NCBI RefSeq assembly: GCF_920984735.1
Contig: NZ_CAKLBU010000015.1
Coordinates: 55,823 to 119,822 of the forward strand
Direction of reading: 5' to 3'
Origin: Pedobacter sp. Leaf250
GTDB taxonomy: Bacteria > Bacteroidota > Bacteroidia > Sphingobacteriales > Sphingobacteriaceae
Length of the DNA: 64,000 nt
Below the pieces are notes generated by a model, which was not told the DNA's origin, ran no database searches, and saw only the letters and a program-made list of their open reading frames with translations. Both the position numbers and the translations under genes were made by a program. Below, piece after piece: positions 54,762 through 63,726 of this stretch (position 1 is its first letter; each line of letters opens with the position of its first letter).

Positions 54762-54880
54762 CTTTAAATTTTGCATTAACGTTTATTTAACAATTAAAAA
54801 GGTTAACAAATGTTAATTTTACAAAAATATCTCATGTACATAAACTGTTGTAACTAAAATAAGATGAACATTAGTATTAA

Positions 54881-54888
54881 TACCTTTG
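54881..54888 (+). promoter_or_regulatory. -7 promoter box TACCTTTG
   Basis: An exact TAnnTTTG match about 70 bp before the start of the downstream gene; no convincing -33 element at the usual spacing. Confidence 0.4.
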
Positions 54889-54957
54889 TTTATTAATGCG
54901 AAATTGCATTATACCGTATGCAATAGTAAAACAGATACTTTAACCATTAATATGCTG

Positions 54958-55668
54958 ATGAAATTCTTAAAAATTGTAACCATACAAATTATCTTATTGT
55001 TTATAAGCTTTGGTTTAAAAGCACAAGATTTTATTGTAAAAGGTGTAGTTTTTGAAAAAGGAGCAAATATCCGTGTAGCGCTGGCAGAAATTACCAATCT
55101 GCGCACCAATTTGGGTGTAGGCAGTAATGATCTTGGTTTTTTTCAGCTGAAAGCAAAAATCGGTGATACACTACTCATCACAAAACGAAATTTAACTGAT
55201 CAACGAATCATCGTTCATGGCCAACAGGATATTTTAATTTATTTGGTTAGAGAGAGTACCATGCTTAATGAGGTTACTATTGTAGGGAATACAAAAAAGC
55301 AAGACTTAGCAGATATAAAACGTGATTTTCAAAATAAAGGCGTGTACAATGGAGGTAAATCCTCATTTCTTTCTGCCATATTTCAACCGTTAAATGGCCT
55401 TTATAATTTAATAGGCAAGGAACCTAAAAACGCCCGAAGATTTGGACGATACGCGGATAACGAAATCAAACAATCTCAAATCGATGTCTATTTCAATCCA
55501 TCCATCATCAAAAACAATACCGAACTTAGAGGCGATACTTTAGAGCGGTATATGTTGAATTGCAGACCAGAATTTGATAAAGCACAGTATTGGAACAGCT
55601 ACGATTATATTAAGTACATTAAGGAATCATCGAAGAAGTTTACAGATACTTTAGGAAAAGGAAAGTAG
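54958..55668 (+). CDS. Exported protein with carboxypeptidase-like regulatory domain
   Basis: A 236-residue protein with a signal peptide (MKFLKIVTIQIILLF to KAQ). A carboxypeptidase-D-regulatory-like beta-sandwich occupies about residues 25-105 (FIVKGVVFEKGANIRVALAE through STMLNEVTIVG). The C-terminal half is helical and uncharacterised, with ADIKRDFQNKGVYNGG and RRFGRYADNE. It resembles the protein at 62864-63616 in overall plan. The in-frame ATG at 54952 is an equally possible start. The role is unknown; the domain often occurs at the periplasmic face of outer-membrane systems. Confidence 0.8.
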   Translation: MKFLKIVTIQIILLFISFGLKAQDFIVKGVVFEKGANIRVALAEITNLRTNLGVGSNDLGFFQLKAKIGDTLLITKRNLTDQRIIVHGQQDILIYLVRESTMLNEVTIVGNTKKQDLADIKRDFQNKGVYNGGKSSFLSAIFQPLNGLYNLIGKEPKNARRFGRYADNEIKQSQIDVYFNPSIIKNNTELRGDTLERYMLNCRPEFDKAQYWNSYDYIKYIKESSKKFTDTLGKGK

Positions 55669-55673
55669 GAAAA

Positions 55674-55743
55674 TTTTAAGCTGAAGATTAAGTTGAAAGT
55701 TAAGAGTTGGTCATTTTCAATTAACCAGTTAAAACATTTAACC
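55674..55743. repeat. Heptad-word repeat between convergent genes (AAGTT type)
   Basis: TTTTAAG, CTGAAGA, TTAAGTT, GAAAGTT, AAGAGTT, GGTCATT, TTCAATT, AACCAGT, TAAAACA, TTTAACC in 7-bp phase. The centre GTTGGTCATTTTCAA matches the hairpin apex of the array at 10664-10747 with one difference. Confidence 0.7.
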
Positions 55744-55767
55744 AATTCGAAAAAATAAACAATTAAC

Positions 55768-56496
55768 CTAAATAGATAGTGCTTCGCAAGCCTTTTCAGC
55801 GGCTAATTTTTCAGCGTTTTTCTTATTGTAATCTCTGCCAGTGCCGTGTTTTTCGCCATCAACAATAGCGCTTATGGTAAATAATTTTGCACTTTCGCCT
55901 TCTCCATTTTGAACAAGTTCAAAAGTAACATCTTTACCATGACGTTGACACCATTCAATCAATTTACTTTTGAAATTGGTTTCAGTAAGTTCTAAGGTGT
56001 GAATATCAATGTGTGGCTTAACAATTCTGCGCAACAAAAACTCTTTGGTAAAATTGTAACCTTTATCCATATAAATGGCACCCACAATGGCTTCAAAAGC
56101 ATCGCCTAACATTGAGTTATGTTTAGTTTGAATACTCACCGAGCGCTGATCGAATTGAATTAATTTATCGAACCCGATTTTCTTTGCAAGTTGATTGAGG
56201 TTAGCCCTGTTTACAATTTTAGAACGCATTTCTGTTAAGAAACCTTCTTCTTTGTAAGGATAGTGCTTAAAAAGCAGTTCAGCTATTACCGAACCTAAAA
56301 CTGCATCGCCCAAAAACTCCAATCGCTCGTTACTGCTTCTGCTTCCATTTTTTAAAACTTTGGCAACAGAACGATGTCTAAACGCCATTTTGTAAAGCGT
56401 AACATTCCCAGGAACAAAGCCTAAAATATTTTTCAGCTTTTTTACAAACTCCTTTTCAGGAGAAAGATAAAGTTTATATAATTTTAATATCGGCAT
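55768..56496 (-). CDS. rnc: Ribonuclease III
   Basis: A 242-residue double-strand-specific endoribonuclease for rRNA and mRNA processing. The signature is NERLEFLGDAVLGSVIAE (about residues 76-93), with the second acidic cluster in LGDAFEAIVGAIY. A C-terminal dsRNA-binding domain lies at about 170-240 (FKSKLIEWCQRHGKDV, KNAEKLAAEKACEAL). It is downstream of fabF on the same strand, the usual acpP-fabF-rnc order. Confidence 0.96.
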   Translation of the reverse strand: MPILKLYKLYLSPEKEFVKKLKNILGFVPGNVTLYKMAFRHRSVAKVLKNGSRSSNERLEFLGDAVLGSVIAELLFKHYPYKEEGFLTEMRSKIVNRANLNQLAKKIGFDKLIQFDQRSVSIQTKHNSMLGDAFEAIVGAIYMDKGYNFTKEFLLRRIVKPHIDIHTLELTETNFKSKLIEWCQRHGKDVTFELVQNGEGESAKLFTISAIVDGEKHGTGRDYNKKNAEKLAAEKACEALSI

Positions 56497-56590
56497 TAAA
56501 TAAATAACACAATTAGCGGCTAATAAGCATATTTAACTAAGTTATCTATTTTTAATTAGCATACAAAATTATATAGCAAAGCTGAATAAA

Positions 56591-57844
56591 TTAATCTTCG
56601 TATTTCTTGAAAATCACTGAAGCGTTATGACCACCAAAACCGAAAGTATTACTTAAAGCTGCTCTAACTTCGCGTTTTTGAGCTTTATTAAATGTAAAAT
56701 TCAATTTAGGATCAAAGGCAGGATCATCTGTAAAGTGATTAATTGTAGGAGGTACAATATCATTTTGAACAGAGAGAATTGCGGCAATCGCTTCAATAGC
56801 ACCGGCGGCACCTAATAAGTGGCCCGTCATTGATTTTGTAGAACTGATGTTTAAACGGTAAGCATCTTCTCCGAAAAGATCAGCAATGGCTTTGGTTTCG
56901 CTAATATCACCAAGTGGTGTAGAAGTACCATGAACATTGATATAATCGATATCGGCAGTAGTTAAACCTGCATCTTTTAAGGCGTTTGTCATTACCATTC
57001 TAGCACCTAAACCTTCAGGATGTGGAGCCGTGATGTGATTTGCATCAGCACTCATACCACCACCAACAAGTTCTGCATAAATTTTTGCACCCCTTGCCTT
57101 TGCATGTTCAAGTTCTTCTAAAATAATAGTACCTGCACCTTCACCAGCCACAAAACCATCACGGTCTTTATCAAAAGGACGCGAAGCGGTTTGAGGATCA
57201 TCATTACGTGTAGATAATGCATGCATGGCATTGAAACCGCCCATACCCGCTTCGTTAATGATTGCTTCGGAACCGCCACTAATGATTACATCGGCCATAC
57301 CCAAACGGATATAGTTAAATGCATCAATCATTGCATTGGTAGAAGAAGCACATGCCGAAACAGTTGCAAAATTTGGCCCACGTAAGCCATACTTAATTGA
57401 GATATGCCCCGGAGCAATATCAATTATCATTTTAGGGATAAAAAATGGATTGTATCTTGGCGTACCATCTCCCTTAGCGAAATTCGAAATTTCATCTAAG
57501 AAAGTTTTCAATCCACCTATGCCTGCGCCCCAAATTACACCGATTCTGTTGGTGTCCAATTTCTCAAAATCGAAACCACCATCTTTCACAGCCTCATCTG
57601 TTGCTACCAAAGCATATTGTACAAACGGATCTAGCTTGCGGGCTTCCTTTTTCTCCAAAAAATCTTCCGGATTAAAGTTTTTTACCTCGCATGCGAATTT
57701 GGTTTTAAACTTTTCAGTATTAAAACCCACAATAGGAGCAGCGCCACTCACCCCGTTAGTCAATCCTTCCCAAAAATCAGGAACATTATTGCCTATAGGA
57801 GTGAGCGCACCCAACCCTGTTACTACTACTCTTTTTAATTCCAT
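56591..57844 (-). CDS. fabF: 3-oxoacyl-[acyl-carrier-protein] synthase II
   Basis: A 417-residue condensing enzyme for fatty acid elongation. The catalytic triad is Cys in ATVSACASSTNAM (about residue 165), His in INVHGTSTPLGD (about 305), and His in NTFGFGGHNASV (about 342-400 region, near the C-terminus). It begins RRVVVTGLGALTPIGN-like (here KRVVVTGLGALTPIGN). It follows acpP by 21 bp on the same strand. Confidence 0.96.
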   Translation of the reverse strand: MELKRVVVTGLGALTPIGNNVPDFWEGLTNGVSGAAPIVGFNTEKFKTKFACEVKNFNPEDFLEKKEARKLDPFVQYALVATDEAVKDGGFDFEKLDTNRIGVIWGAGIGGLKTFLDEISNFAKGDGTPRYNPFFIPKMIIDIAPGHISIKYGLRGPNFATVSACASSTNAMIDAFNYIRLGMADVIISGGSEAIINEAGMGGFNAMHALSTRNDDPQTASRPFDKDRDGFVAGEGAGTIILEELEHAKARGAKIYAELVGGGMSADANHITAPHPEGLGARMVMTNALKDAGLTTADIDYINVHGTSTPLGDISETKAIADLFGEDAYRLNISSTKSMTGHLLGAAGAIEAIAAILSVQNDIVPPTINHFTDDPAFDPKLNFTFNKAQKREVRAALSNTFGFGGHNASVIFKKYED

Positions 57845-57865
57845 TTATACTGAAAAAGCGTAATT

Positions 57866-58102
57866 CTATTTAACGTTTTTTTCCAAATAAGCGATTGCTT
57901 GACCAACTGTACCGATGGTTTCAGCCTGATCATCAGGAATAGCTACATTGAATTCTTTTTCAAATTCCATAATCAATTCTACGGTATCTAAAGAATCTGC
58001 ACCTAAATCGTTGGTGAATGAAGCCTCTGGCGTAACTTCGCTTTCGTCAACACCTAGTTTTTCTACGATAATAGCCTTAACTCTTGAAGCAATATCAGAC
58101 AT
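57866..58102 (-). CDS. acpP: Acyl carrier protein
   Basis: A 78-residue acidic carrier of fatty-acyl chains. The phosphopantetheine attachment site is Ser37 in [18 protein letters not shown]. It is the first gene of acpP-fabF-rnc. Confidence 0.97.
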   Translation of the reverse strand: MSDIASRVKAIIVEKLGVDESEVTPEASFTNDLGADSLDTVELIMEFEKEFNVAIPDDQAETIGTVGQAIAYLEKNVK

Positions 58103-58259
58103 AATTTTATAATTTAATGGTTAAATAATTCTGTGCAAAGAAAAATAAATTCTTACAATTTTCAAATGTTTTTATTTCGACACCTAAATTTGGCTCTCAA
58201 ATAACAAGCGAATATAGAATTAGTTTTTTAATTTCGTTCTGTAAATAATTTATTTCGAC

Positions 58260-58679
58260 TTGAATAGAACTTACCTGAAATTAACGTTAGACCTTGATTT
58301 TATACTAATTGCGATCACAGCACCCTTAAAAGACTATGTACTTTGCCACAAAATTAATACGCGGTTAAATACCCAATTTGAGAAAATAGAGGATCATGAA
58401 ATATTTTTTAACATTGATGAACCTGCCTGGTCTTTTTCGAAATACTACTTTTTTGTAGAGCAGGGAGAAATAGAATATTACCTGATTAGCAACCGAAGTA
58501 GCGACGGATTGTTGGTTCCGGAGATGGGAAATGTCGATTTTTTTATCATAATTAAAGAATTTATTGATAAGGATGACCTTAATTATTTAATAAACGGATT
58601 AAACAAACTGCCTGATATTCAGGTAGCTGCAAAAATAGATCCGACCAAGCTTAAGAGTAAGGAAAATTTGGTAATATAA
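58260..58679 (+). CDS. IPExxxVDY family protein
   Basis: A 139-residue protein of a family found in Bacteroidota and named after its motif, here VPEMGNVDF (about residues 87-95). It has no signal peptide or membrane segment and no known function. The start is TTG at 58260, as there is no upstream ATG and the product then begins MNRTYLKLTLDLDF as in the family. It is divergent from acpP and lies just before pyk, its usual genomic setting. Confidence 0.88.
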   Translation: MNRTYLKLTLDLDFILIAITAPLKDYVLCHKINTRLNTQFEKIEDHEIFFNIDEPAWSFSKYYFFVEQGEIEYYLISNRSSDGLLVPEMGNVDFFIIIKEFIDKDDLNYLINGLNKLPDIQVAAKIDPTKLKSKENLVI

Positions 58680-58828
58680 AAATTATATACTTGGTGTATT
58701 AAATACACTATATTTGATGGTTATAAACAACGAACAAAAAAACAAAATATATAAATTGATGCAGTTTGATTATTTTAGATAATTAATTAGCGCTTTCTGA
58801 AACTGCATTGCTAAAATCAATTAATTAA

Positions 58829-60259
58829 ATGAAACCTTTTCATTCCAGAACTAAAATTGTTGCTACGCTTGGGCCAGCATCAGCAAAACCAGATGTATTA
58901 TATAGTATGTTTAACGCAGGTTTGGATGTTTGTCGTCTGAATTTTTCGCATGGTTCACAAGCAGATCATCAGGCAGTTTTAGATACGATCCGCGATTTAA
59001 ATAAAAAATACGATTATAATGTGGGTATTCTTGCCGATTTACAGGGCCCAAAAATCCGTATTGGTTTAGTAAAAGAAGGTGGTATTAACCTGATTAACGG
59101 TAAAACAACCATCATTACTACTCAAGAATGTATTGGTAATGAGGATCGTATTTATATTACTTACCAAAACTTCCCTCAAGATGTTCAGGCAGGCGAAATT
59201 ATCCTTTTGGATGATGGTAAACTGCAAATGAAAGTTATTTCTACCAACCTTAAAGATGAGGTGGTTTGTGAAATTGTTCACGGTGGAATCTTGACTTCAA
59301 GGAAAGGTGTAAATCTTCCAAACACTAAAGTTTCTATCCCATCTTTAACTCCAGAAGATAGAGAGAATTTAGAATTTGTTCTTGAAAATGATGTGGAATG
59401 GATTGGTTTATCTTTCGTTCGTAAGGCTGAAGATATTATCGAACTGAAAAAAATAATTGCAGAGCGTGGTAAAACTGCTCGTGTAATTGCCAAAATCGAA
59501 AAACCGGAAGCTATCGCGAACATCGACGAAATTATTGCCGTAACAGATGGTATCATGGTAGCTCGTGGTGATTTAGGTGTTGAATGTCCGATGGAAGAAG
59601 TTCCATTATTACAAAAAATGATTGTGGCCAAGTGTAGAGCGGCTTCTAAACCAGTAATTGTGGCTACACAAATGCTTGAAAGCATGATTACGACCCCTCG
59701 CCCAACACGTGCAGAGGTAAATGATGTAGCTAACTCTGTTTTAGACGGTGCAGATGCAGTAATGTTAAGTGGCGAAACTTCGGTTGGAGAATTTCCATTG
59801 ATCGTTATTGAAACAATGCAAAAAATCATTCAAAACATTGAACAAAACAACTATCCATTTAATCCTGATAAGTTTTTAAAACCAAAATCTGCTTCTTTCT
59901 TAAGTGATGCAATTTGCGATTCGGCTTGTTTCTTAGCTAAACAAACAAATGCAGTTGGTATTGTTTCGATGACTTTAAGCGGTTACACGGCTTTCGAAAT
60001 TTCGAGCCACAGACCAGAGGCTTTAACTTTCATCTTTACCAGCAACAGGGCGTTATTAAATGCAGTTAGCTTACTTTGGGGCGTTAGAGGATTCTTCTAT
60101 GATAAATGGGAAAGTACTGATAACACTATTATTGAGGTTAACGAATTCTTAAAAAGCAAAAAATTGGTTAAACAAGGTGATATTTTGATTAACACCGCGG
60201 CTATTCCAATGGAGGCTAAAGGTAAAACCAACATGCTGAAAATTACAGTTGTGGATTAA
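58829..60259 (+). CDS. pyk: Pyruvate kinase
   Basis: A 476-residue glycolytic enzyme making pyruvate and ATP from phosphoenolpyruvate and ADP. The N-terminus RTKIVATLGPASAKPDVLYS, the B-domain (about 70-170), and the active-site motif RVIAKIEKPEAIANIDEI (with the catalytic Lys) are followed by VARGDLGVECPMEEVP and MLSGETSVGEFP. The C-terminal allosteric domain is complete. A strong terminator follows. Confidence 0.97.
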   Translation: MKPFHSRTKIVATLGPASAKPDVLYSMFNAGLDVCRLNFSHGSQADHQAVLDTIRDLNKKYDYNVGILADLQGPKIRIGLVKEGGINLINGKTTIITTQECIGNEDRIYITYQNFPQDVQAGEIILLDDGKLQMKVISTNLKDEVVCEIVHGGILTSRKGVNLPNTKVSIPSLTPEDRENLEFVLENDVEWIGLSFVRKAEDIIELKKIIAERGKTARVIAKIEKPEAIANIDEIIAVTDGIMVARGDLGVECPMEEVPLLQKMIVAKCRAASKPVIVATQMLESMITTPRPTRAEVNDVANSVLDGADAVMLSGETSVGEFPLIVIETMQKIIQNIEQNNYPFNPDKFLKPKSASFLSDAICDSACFLAKQTNAVGIVSMTLSGYTAFEISSHRPEALTFIFTSNRALLNAVSLLWGVRGFFYDKWESTDNTIIEVNEFLKSKKLVKQGDILINTAAIPMEAKGKTNMLKITVVD

Positions 60260-60280
60260 TTTCGACACCTTTAAAATAAT

Positions 60281-60316
60281 AAATGCTTCCAATTCATTTT
60301 GGAAGCATTTTTTTTG
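60281..60316 (+). terminator. Intrinsic terminator after pyk
   Basis: A perfect stem AAATGCTTCCAA/TTGGAAGCATTT with a short AT loop and a run of T residues, about 20 bp after the stop codon. Confidence 0.9.
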
Positions 60317-60327
60317 GATAAAAAAAT

Positions 60328-60335
60328 TACTTTTG
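60328..60335 (+). promoter_or_regulatory. -7 promoter box TACTTTTG upstream of tRNA-Ser
   Basis: An exact TAnnTTTG match 53 bp before the tRNA 5' end. The -33 element is not clear. It follows the pyk terminator and would give a 5' leader of about 50 nt to be removed by RNase P. Confidence 0.4.
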
Positions 60336-60388
60336 CTAACCCAATTTCGGCGCACTAAAGAAGTCGTTTGAATTATTCAGTTAAAAAC

Positions 60389-60474
<86 letters not shown>

Positions 60475-60610
60475 ATAAAATGCTATCTTTTTTAGGTGGC
60501 ATTTTTTTTAAGGCCTTATCTTCATATAATAATTGTATTATTCTTGCTAAATTAAACTGATCTAACAAAACAGTATTAATTTTATCGCAAAGATCAACCA
60601 ACTAACTATT

Positions 60611-62755
60611 ATGAATAAATATTGGCTATCCATAACTGCTATAGCATTTATGGCTACTGCAAATGCCCAACAAAAAGCATTAACGGCAAAAGATTATGAA
60701 CGTGCTGAAAGCTTTATGGCTTACAATACTTCAAAATACATTGATAACGCAGGTGTTTCACCGAATTGGCTGGAAGGGGATAAATTTTGGTTTTCGTTAA
60801 AAAATGCCACAGGTACTCAAACCTTTTTAGTAGATCCCGAAAAGAAAACAAAAACTTTAACCACTGAATACGGTAGCAATTCAAATACAACACCACCGCC
60901 GTCAAGAAGAAGAGGCGGAGGCAATGAGATCTTATCTCCAGATGGGAAAAAAGCGATTTTAATTAAAGATTATAATTTATACGTTAAAGATGTCGCTTCA
61001 GGTAAACTAACACAACTTACTACAGATGGCATAAAAGATTATGGCTATGCAACTGACAATGCAGGTTGGAAACATAGCGATGCACCAATTTTACGTTGGT
61101 CGCCAGATTCTAAAAAAATCACCACCTTTCAGCAGGATCAAAGAAATTCGAAAGATATGTATTTGGTAACCACGAATGTTGGAGCGCCTAAATTGGAAGC
61201 CTGGAAATACCCTTTACCTGGCGATAAAGAAATTGCAACTATCAGGCGGGTAATCATCAATGTGGAAAACCCGAAGGTAATCTCGATAAATATTGCTCCA
61301 GATCAACACCGTGGAACTTTGAGTGACGACATATCGAGCAGTGGTACTCTCGATGATATCGATTGGAAAGCTGATGGCTCAGAAGTTGCATTTGTTTCTA
61401 CTTCCCGCGATCATAAAAACGAAAAATTTAGGATTGCAAATGCCACTACTGGAGCCGTTCGCGAAGTTTTTGAAGAAACAGTAAAAACACAATTCGAATC
61501 AGGCCAGGGAGCCATCAATTGGAGGTATTTACCAGCCAGTAAAGAAATTATCTGGTATTCTGAACGCGATAATTGGGGACATCTGTATTTGTACGATGCC
61601 ACATCAGGAAAAGTAAAAAACCAAATTACAAAAGGAGATTGGGTAGTAACCCGTGTACTAAAAGTTGATGAGAAAACCCGCACCATTTATTTCATCGCCA
61701 ATGGCCAGGATAAATTAAACCCATACTTTGGCCACTTTTATAAAATAGGTTTGGATGGTAAAAAACTTACCGACCTCACTCCTGAACCCGGGAATCACAT
61801 GGTTAGTTTTTCTCCTTCTGAAAAGTACTTTATTGATAACTATTCACAGCCAAACGTTCCGGCCATTGTAGCGCTTAGAGATGTAAACGGCAAATTAATT
61901 ACCGAATTAGCTAAAACCGATGTTACTCGGCTAACGGCAACCGGATGGAAAGCACCAACGCCAGTCTCAGTTAAAGCAGGCGATGGCAAAACGGATATTT
62001 ACGGCTTGATTTTTACACCAAACAAAATGGAAGCCGGCAAGAAATATCCTGTTATCGATTACATTTATCCTGGTCCACAAGGTGGAAGTATGGGAAGCTG
62101 GTCTTTTTCAGCATCTCGTGGCGACCATCAGGCTTTGGCCGAACTGGGCTTTATTTTAGTGGTAATTGAGGGAACAAGTAACCCTGGCCGCTCAAAAAGC
62201 TACCATGATATGAGTTATGGTAACATGGCAGAAAATACTTTACCAGATCAAATCACTGCGATTAAACAATTGGCAACAAAATATCCAATTGATACCGCAA
62301 AAGTTGGAATTTGGGGTCATTCGGGTGGTGGTTTTGCCACCGCAGCGGCCATGTTCCGTTATCCTGATTTCTTTAAAGTTGGCATTTCTGAATCAGGAAA
62401 CCACGACAACAGAAATTATGAGGACGATTGGGGCGAACGCTATAATGGCTTAGCGGAAAATGTAGATTATGAAGCACAAGCCAATCAAACCTATGCTAAG
62501 AACCTAAAAGGAAAATTAATGCTGGTTCATGGCCTGATGGACGATAACGTACCTCCGTACAATACATTATTAGTTGTTGAGGCTTTACAAAAGGCAAATA
62601 AAAGTTTCGACCTGGTAATCTTCCCAAATAGCGCACATGGTTATGGACCGTATTCTGCCTATATGATGAGAAGAAGATGGGATTATTTCGTTCAGCATTT
62701 ATTAGGGGCTGAACCGCCAAAAGACTATAAAATGCAAGGCACCGTAATTAGATAA
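60611..62755 (+). CDS. Secreted S9-family prolyl oligopeptidase (dipeptidyl peptidase IV-like)
   Basis: A 714-residue exported serine peptidase with a signal peptide (to about residue 19, ANAQQ). An N-terminal beta-propeller (about 40-470) includes the basic run PSRRRGGG. The alpha/beta-hydrolase domain carries Ser571 (GIWGHSGGGF), Asp645 (MDDNVPP) and His676 (NSAHGYG). It probably removes dipeptides after proline in the periplasm. It is monocistronic and ends at a terminator 8 bp after the stop codon. Confidence 0.94.
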   Translation: MNKYWLSITAIAFMATANAQQKALTAKDYERAESFMAYNTSKYIDNAGVSPNWLEGDKFWFSLKNATGTQTFLVDPEKKTKTLTTEYGSNSNTTPPPSRRRGGGNEILSPDGKKAILIKDYNLYVKDVASGKLTQLTTDGIKDYGYATDNAGWKHSDAPILRWSPDSKKITTFQQDQRNSKDMYLVTTNVGAPKLEAWKYPLPGDKEIATIRRVIINVENPKVISINIAPDQHRGTLSDDISSSGTLDDIDWKADGSEVAFVSTSRDHKNEKFRIANATTGAVREVFEETVKTQFESGQGAINWRYLPASKEIIWYSERDNWGHLYLYDATSGKVKNQITKGDWVVTRVLKVDEKTRTIYFIANGQDKLNPYFGHFYKIGLDGKKLTDLTPEPGNHMVSFSPSEKYFIDNYSQPNVPAIVALRDVNGKLITELAKTDVTRLTATGWKAPTPVSVKAGDGKTDIYGLIFTPNKMEAGKKYPVIDYIYPGPQGGSMGSWSFSASRGDHQALAELGFILVVIEGTSNPGRSKSYHDMSYGNMAENTLPDQITAIKQLATKYPIDTAKVGIWGHSGGGFATAAAMFRYPDFFKVGISESGNHDNRNYEDDWGERYNGLAENVDYEAQANQTYAKNLKGKLMLVHGLMDDNVPPYNTLLVVEALQKANKSFDLVIFPNSAHGYGPYSAYMMRRRWDYFVQHLLGAEPPKDYKMQGTVIR

Positions 62756-62762
62756 AATTTAA

Positions 62763-62791
62763 GGGTTTCGATAAGTCGAAGCCCTTTTTTT
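62763..62791 (+). terminator. Intrinsic terminator after the S9 peptidase gene
   Basis: GGGTTTCGA pairs with TCGAAGCCC (one G-U pair) around TAAG and is followed by seven T residues. Confidence 0.85.
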
Positions 62792-62863
62792 ATTTTATCG
62801 AGGAAATGTTAAGTTCTGTTAAACTTTTATATAACAGGTATTTATGCCATAAATTAGCAATCA

Positions 62864-63616
62864 ATGAAATACATCATCCTTTGCGCCCTTCTCATAATCT
62901 CTAACCGGTTATTTTCTCAGCAAATCAACGGACAGGTATTAGACCATGTTTCGAAACTACCCATCGAAAATGCAGTGGTTAAATATGGAAACGAGGTAAG
63001 CATAACTTCCAGCACCGGAAAATTTTCATTTTCAAAAAATCCTTCTAATCAAACTATAAAGATTAACAAACTGGGTTATGATGATTATGAACTAAATTTA
63101 AACAACAATTTTAAAGATGTAATAGTACTCTTGCGTTCAGTTGCGATTGATTTAAATGACGTTACAATTTACTCCAAAAGGGACTATCTTAAAGATTCGC
63201 TTCAAATTAGAGAAGATTTTGCAAGGGTTTTTGCCTATAAAGACCCAACAATTAAGGATGTATTAGTTAAAAAAGGTCTTCGCTATAAAACACCGGGCTC
63301 CAATTTGGTATCTAATTCTACCTCTTCAATCTTAAGTCTTGATGTACTGAAAACTGTTGGTTTGCTCACAAAGAATAAATCATCCATTTCAAAGCTTAAA
63401 AAAGTTCAGCTCAAGGATGAGGAAACAAATTACATTAATCATCGTTTTTCTCCAGAAAAAATCAACGCCATAACGAAACTTGAAGATGATTCACTAAATA
63501 GTTTTATCGAAAAATATCGTCCAACTGCAACTGAAATAAGAAAAATGAACGATTATGAAATACTCATCTATGTAAAGCAAAGCTATGTGGAGTTTATTAA
63601 GCCAAACAAAGATTAA
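62864..63616 (+). CDS. Exported protein with carboxypeptidase-like regulatory domain
   Basis: A 250-residue protein with a signal peptide (MKYIILCALLIIS to FSQ). An N-terminal carboxypeptidase-like beta-sandwich spans about 20-100 (INGQVLDHVSKLPIENAVVK). The C-terminal half is helical, charged and uncharacterised, with DSLQIREDFARVFAYKDP. The plan matches the protein at 54958-55668, although the C-terminal halves differ. Function unknown. It is directly followed by an insertion element. Confidence 0.8.
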   Translation: MKYIILCALLIISNRLFSQQINGQVLDHVSKLPIENAVVKYGNEVSITSSTGKFSFSKNPSNQTIKINKLGYDDYELNLNNNFKDVIVLLRSVAIDLNDVTIYSKRDYLKDSLQIREDFARVFAYKDPTIKDVLVKKGLRYKTPGSNLVSNSTSSILSLDVLKTVGLLTKNKSSISKLKKVQLKDEETNYINHRFSPEKINAITKLEDDSLNSFIEKYRPTATEIRKMNDYEILIYVKQSYVEFIKPNKD

Positions 63617-63726
63617 CTTTACCAAACTTACATAAAAAGTGAGGAATTATAATCGCGTTCAATAAAAATTAAGACCACTTCATCGATCTTTATTAACTTT
63701 ATAATGAACTAAAAAACAAAGTTGTT

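Noticed and set aside
57336..57863. A 175-codon open frame opposite fabF
   Set aside because: It is the antisense shadow of a highly conserved gene; its composition (Ser/Pro/Lys-rich) reflects the complement of fabF codons.
59278..59829. A 183-codon open frame opposite pyk
   Set aside because: Antisense shadow of pyruvate kinase without promoter, signal peptide or recognisable domain.
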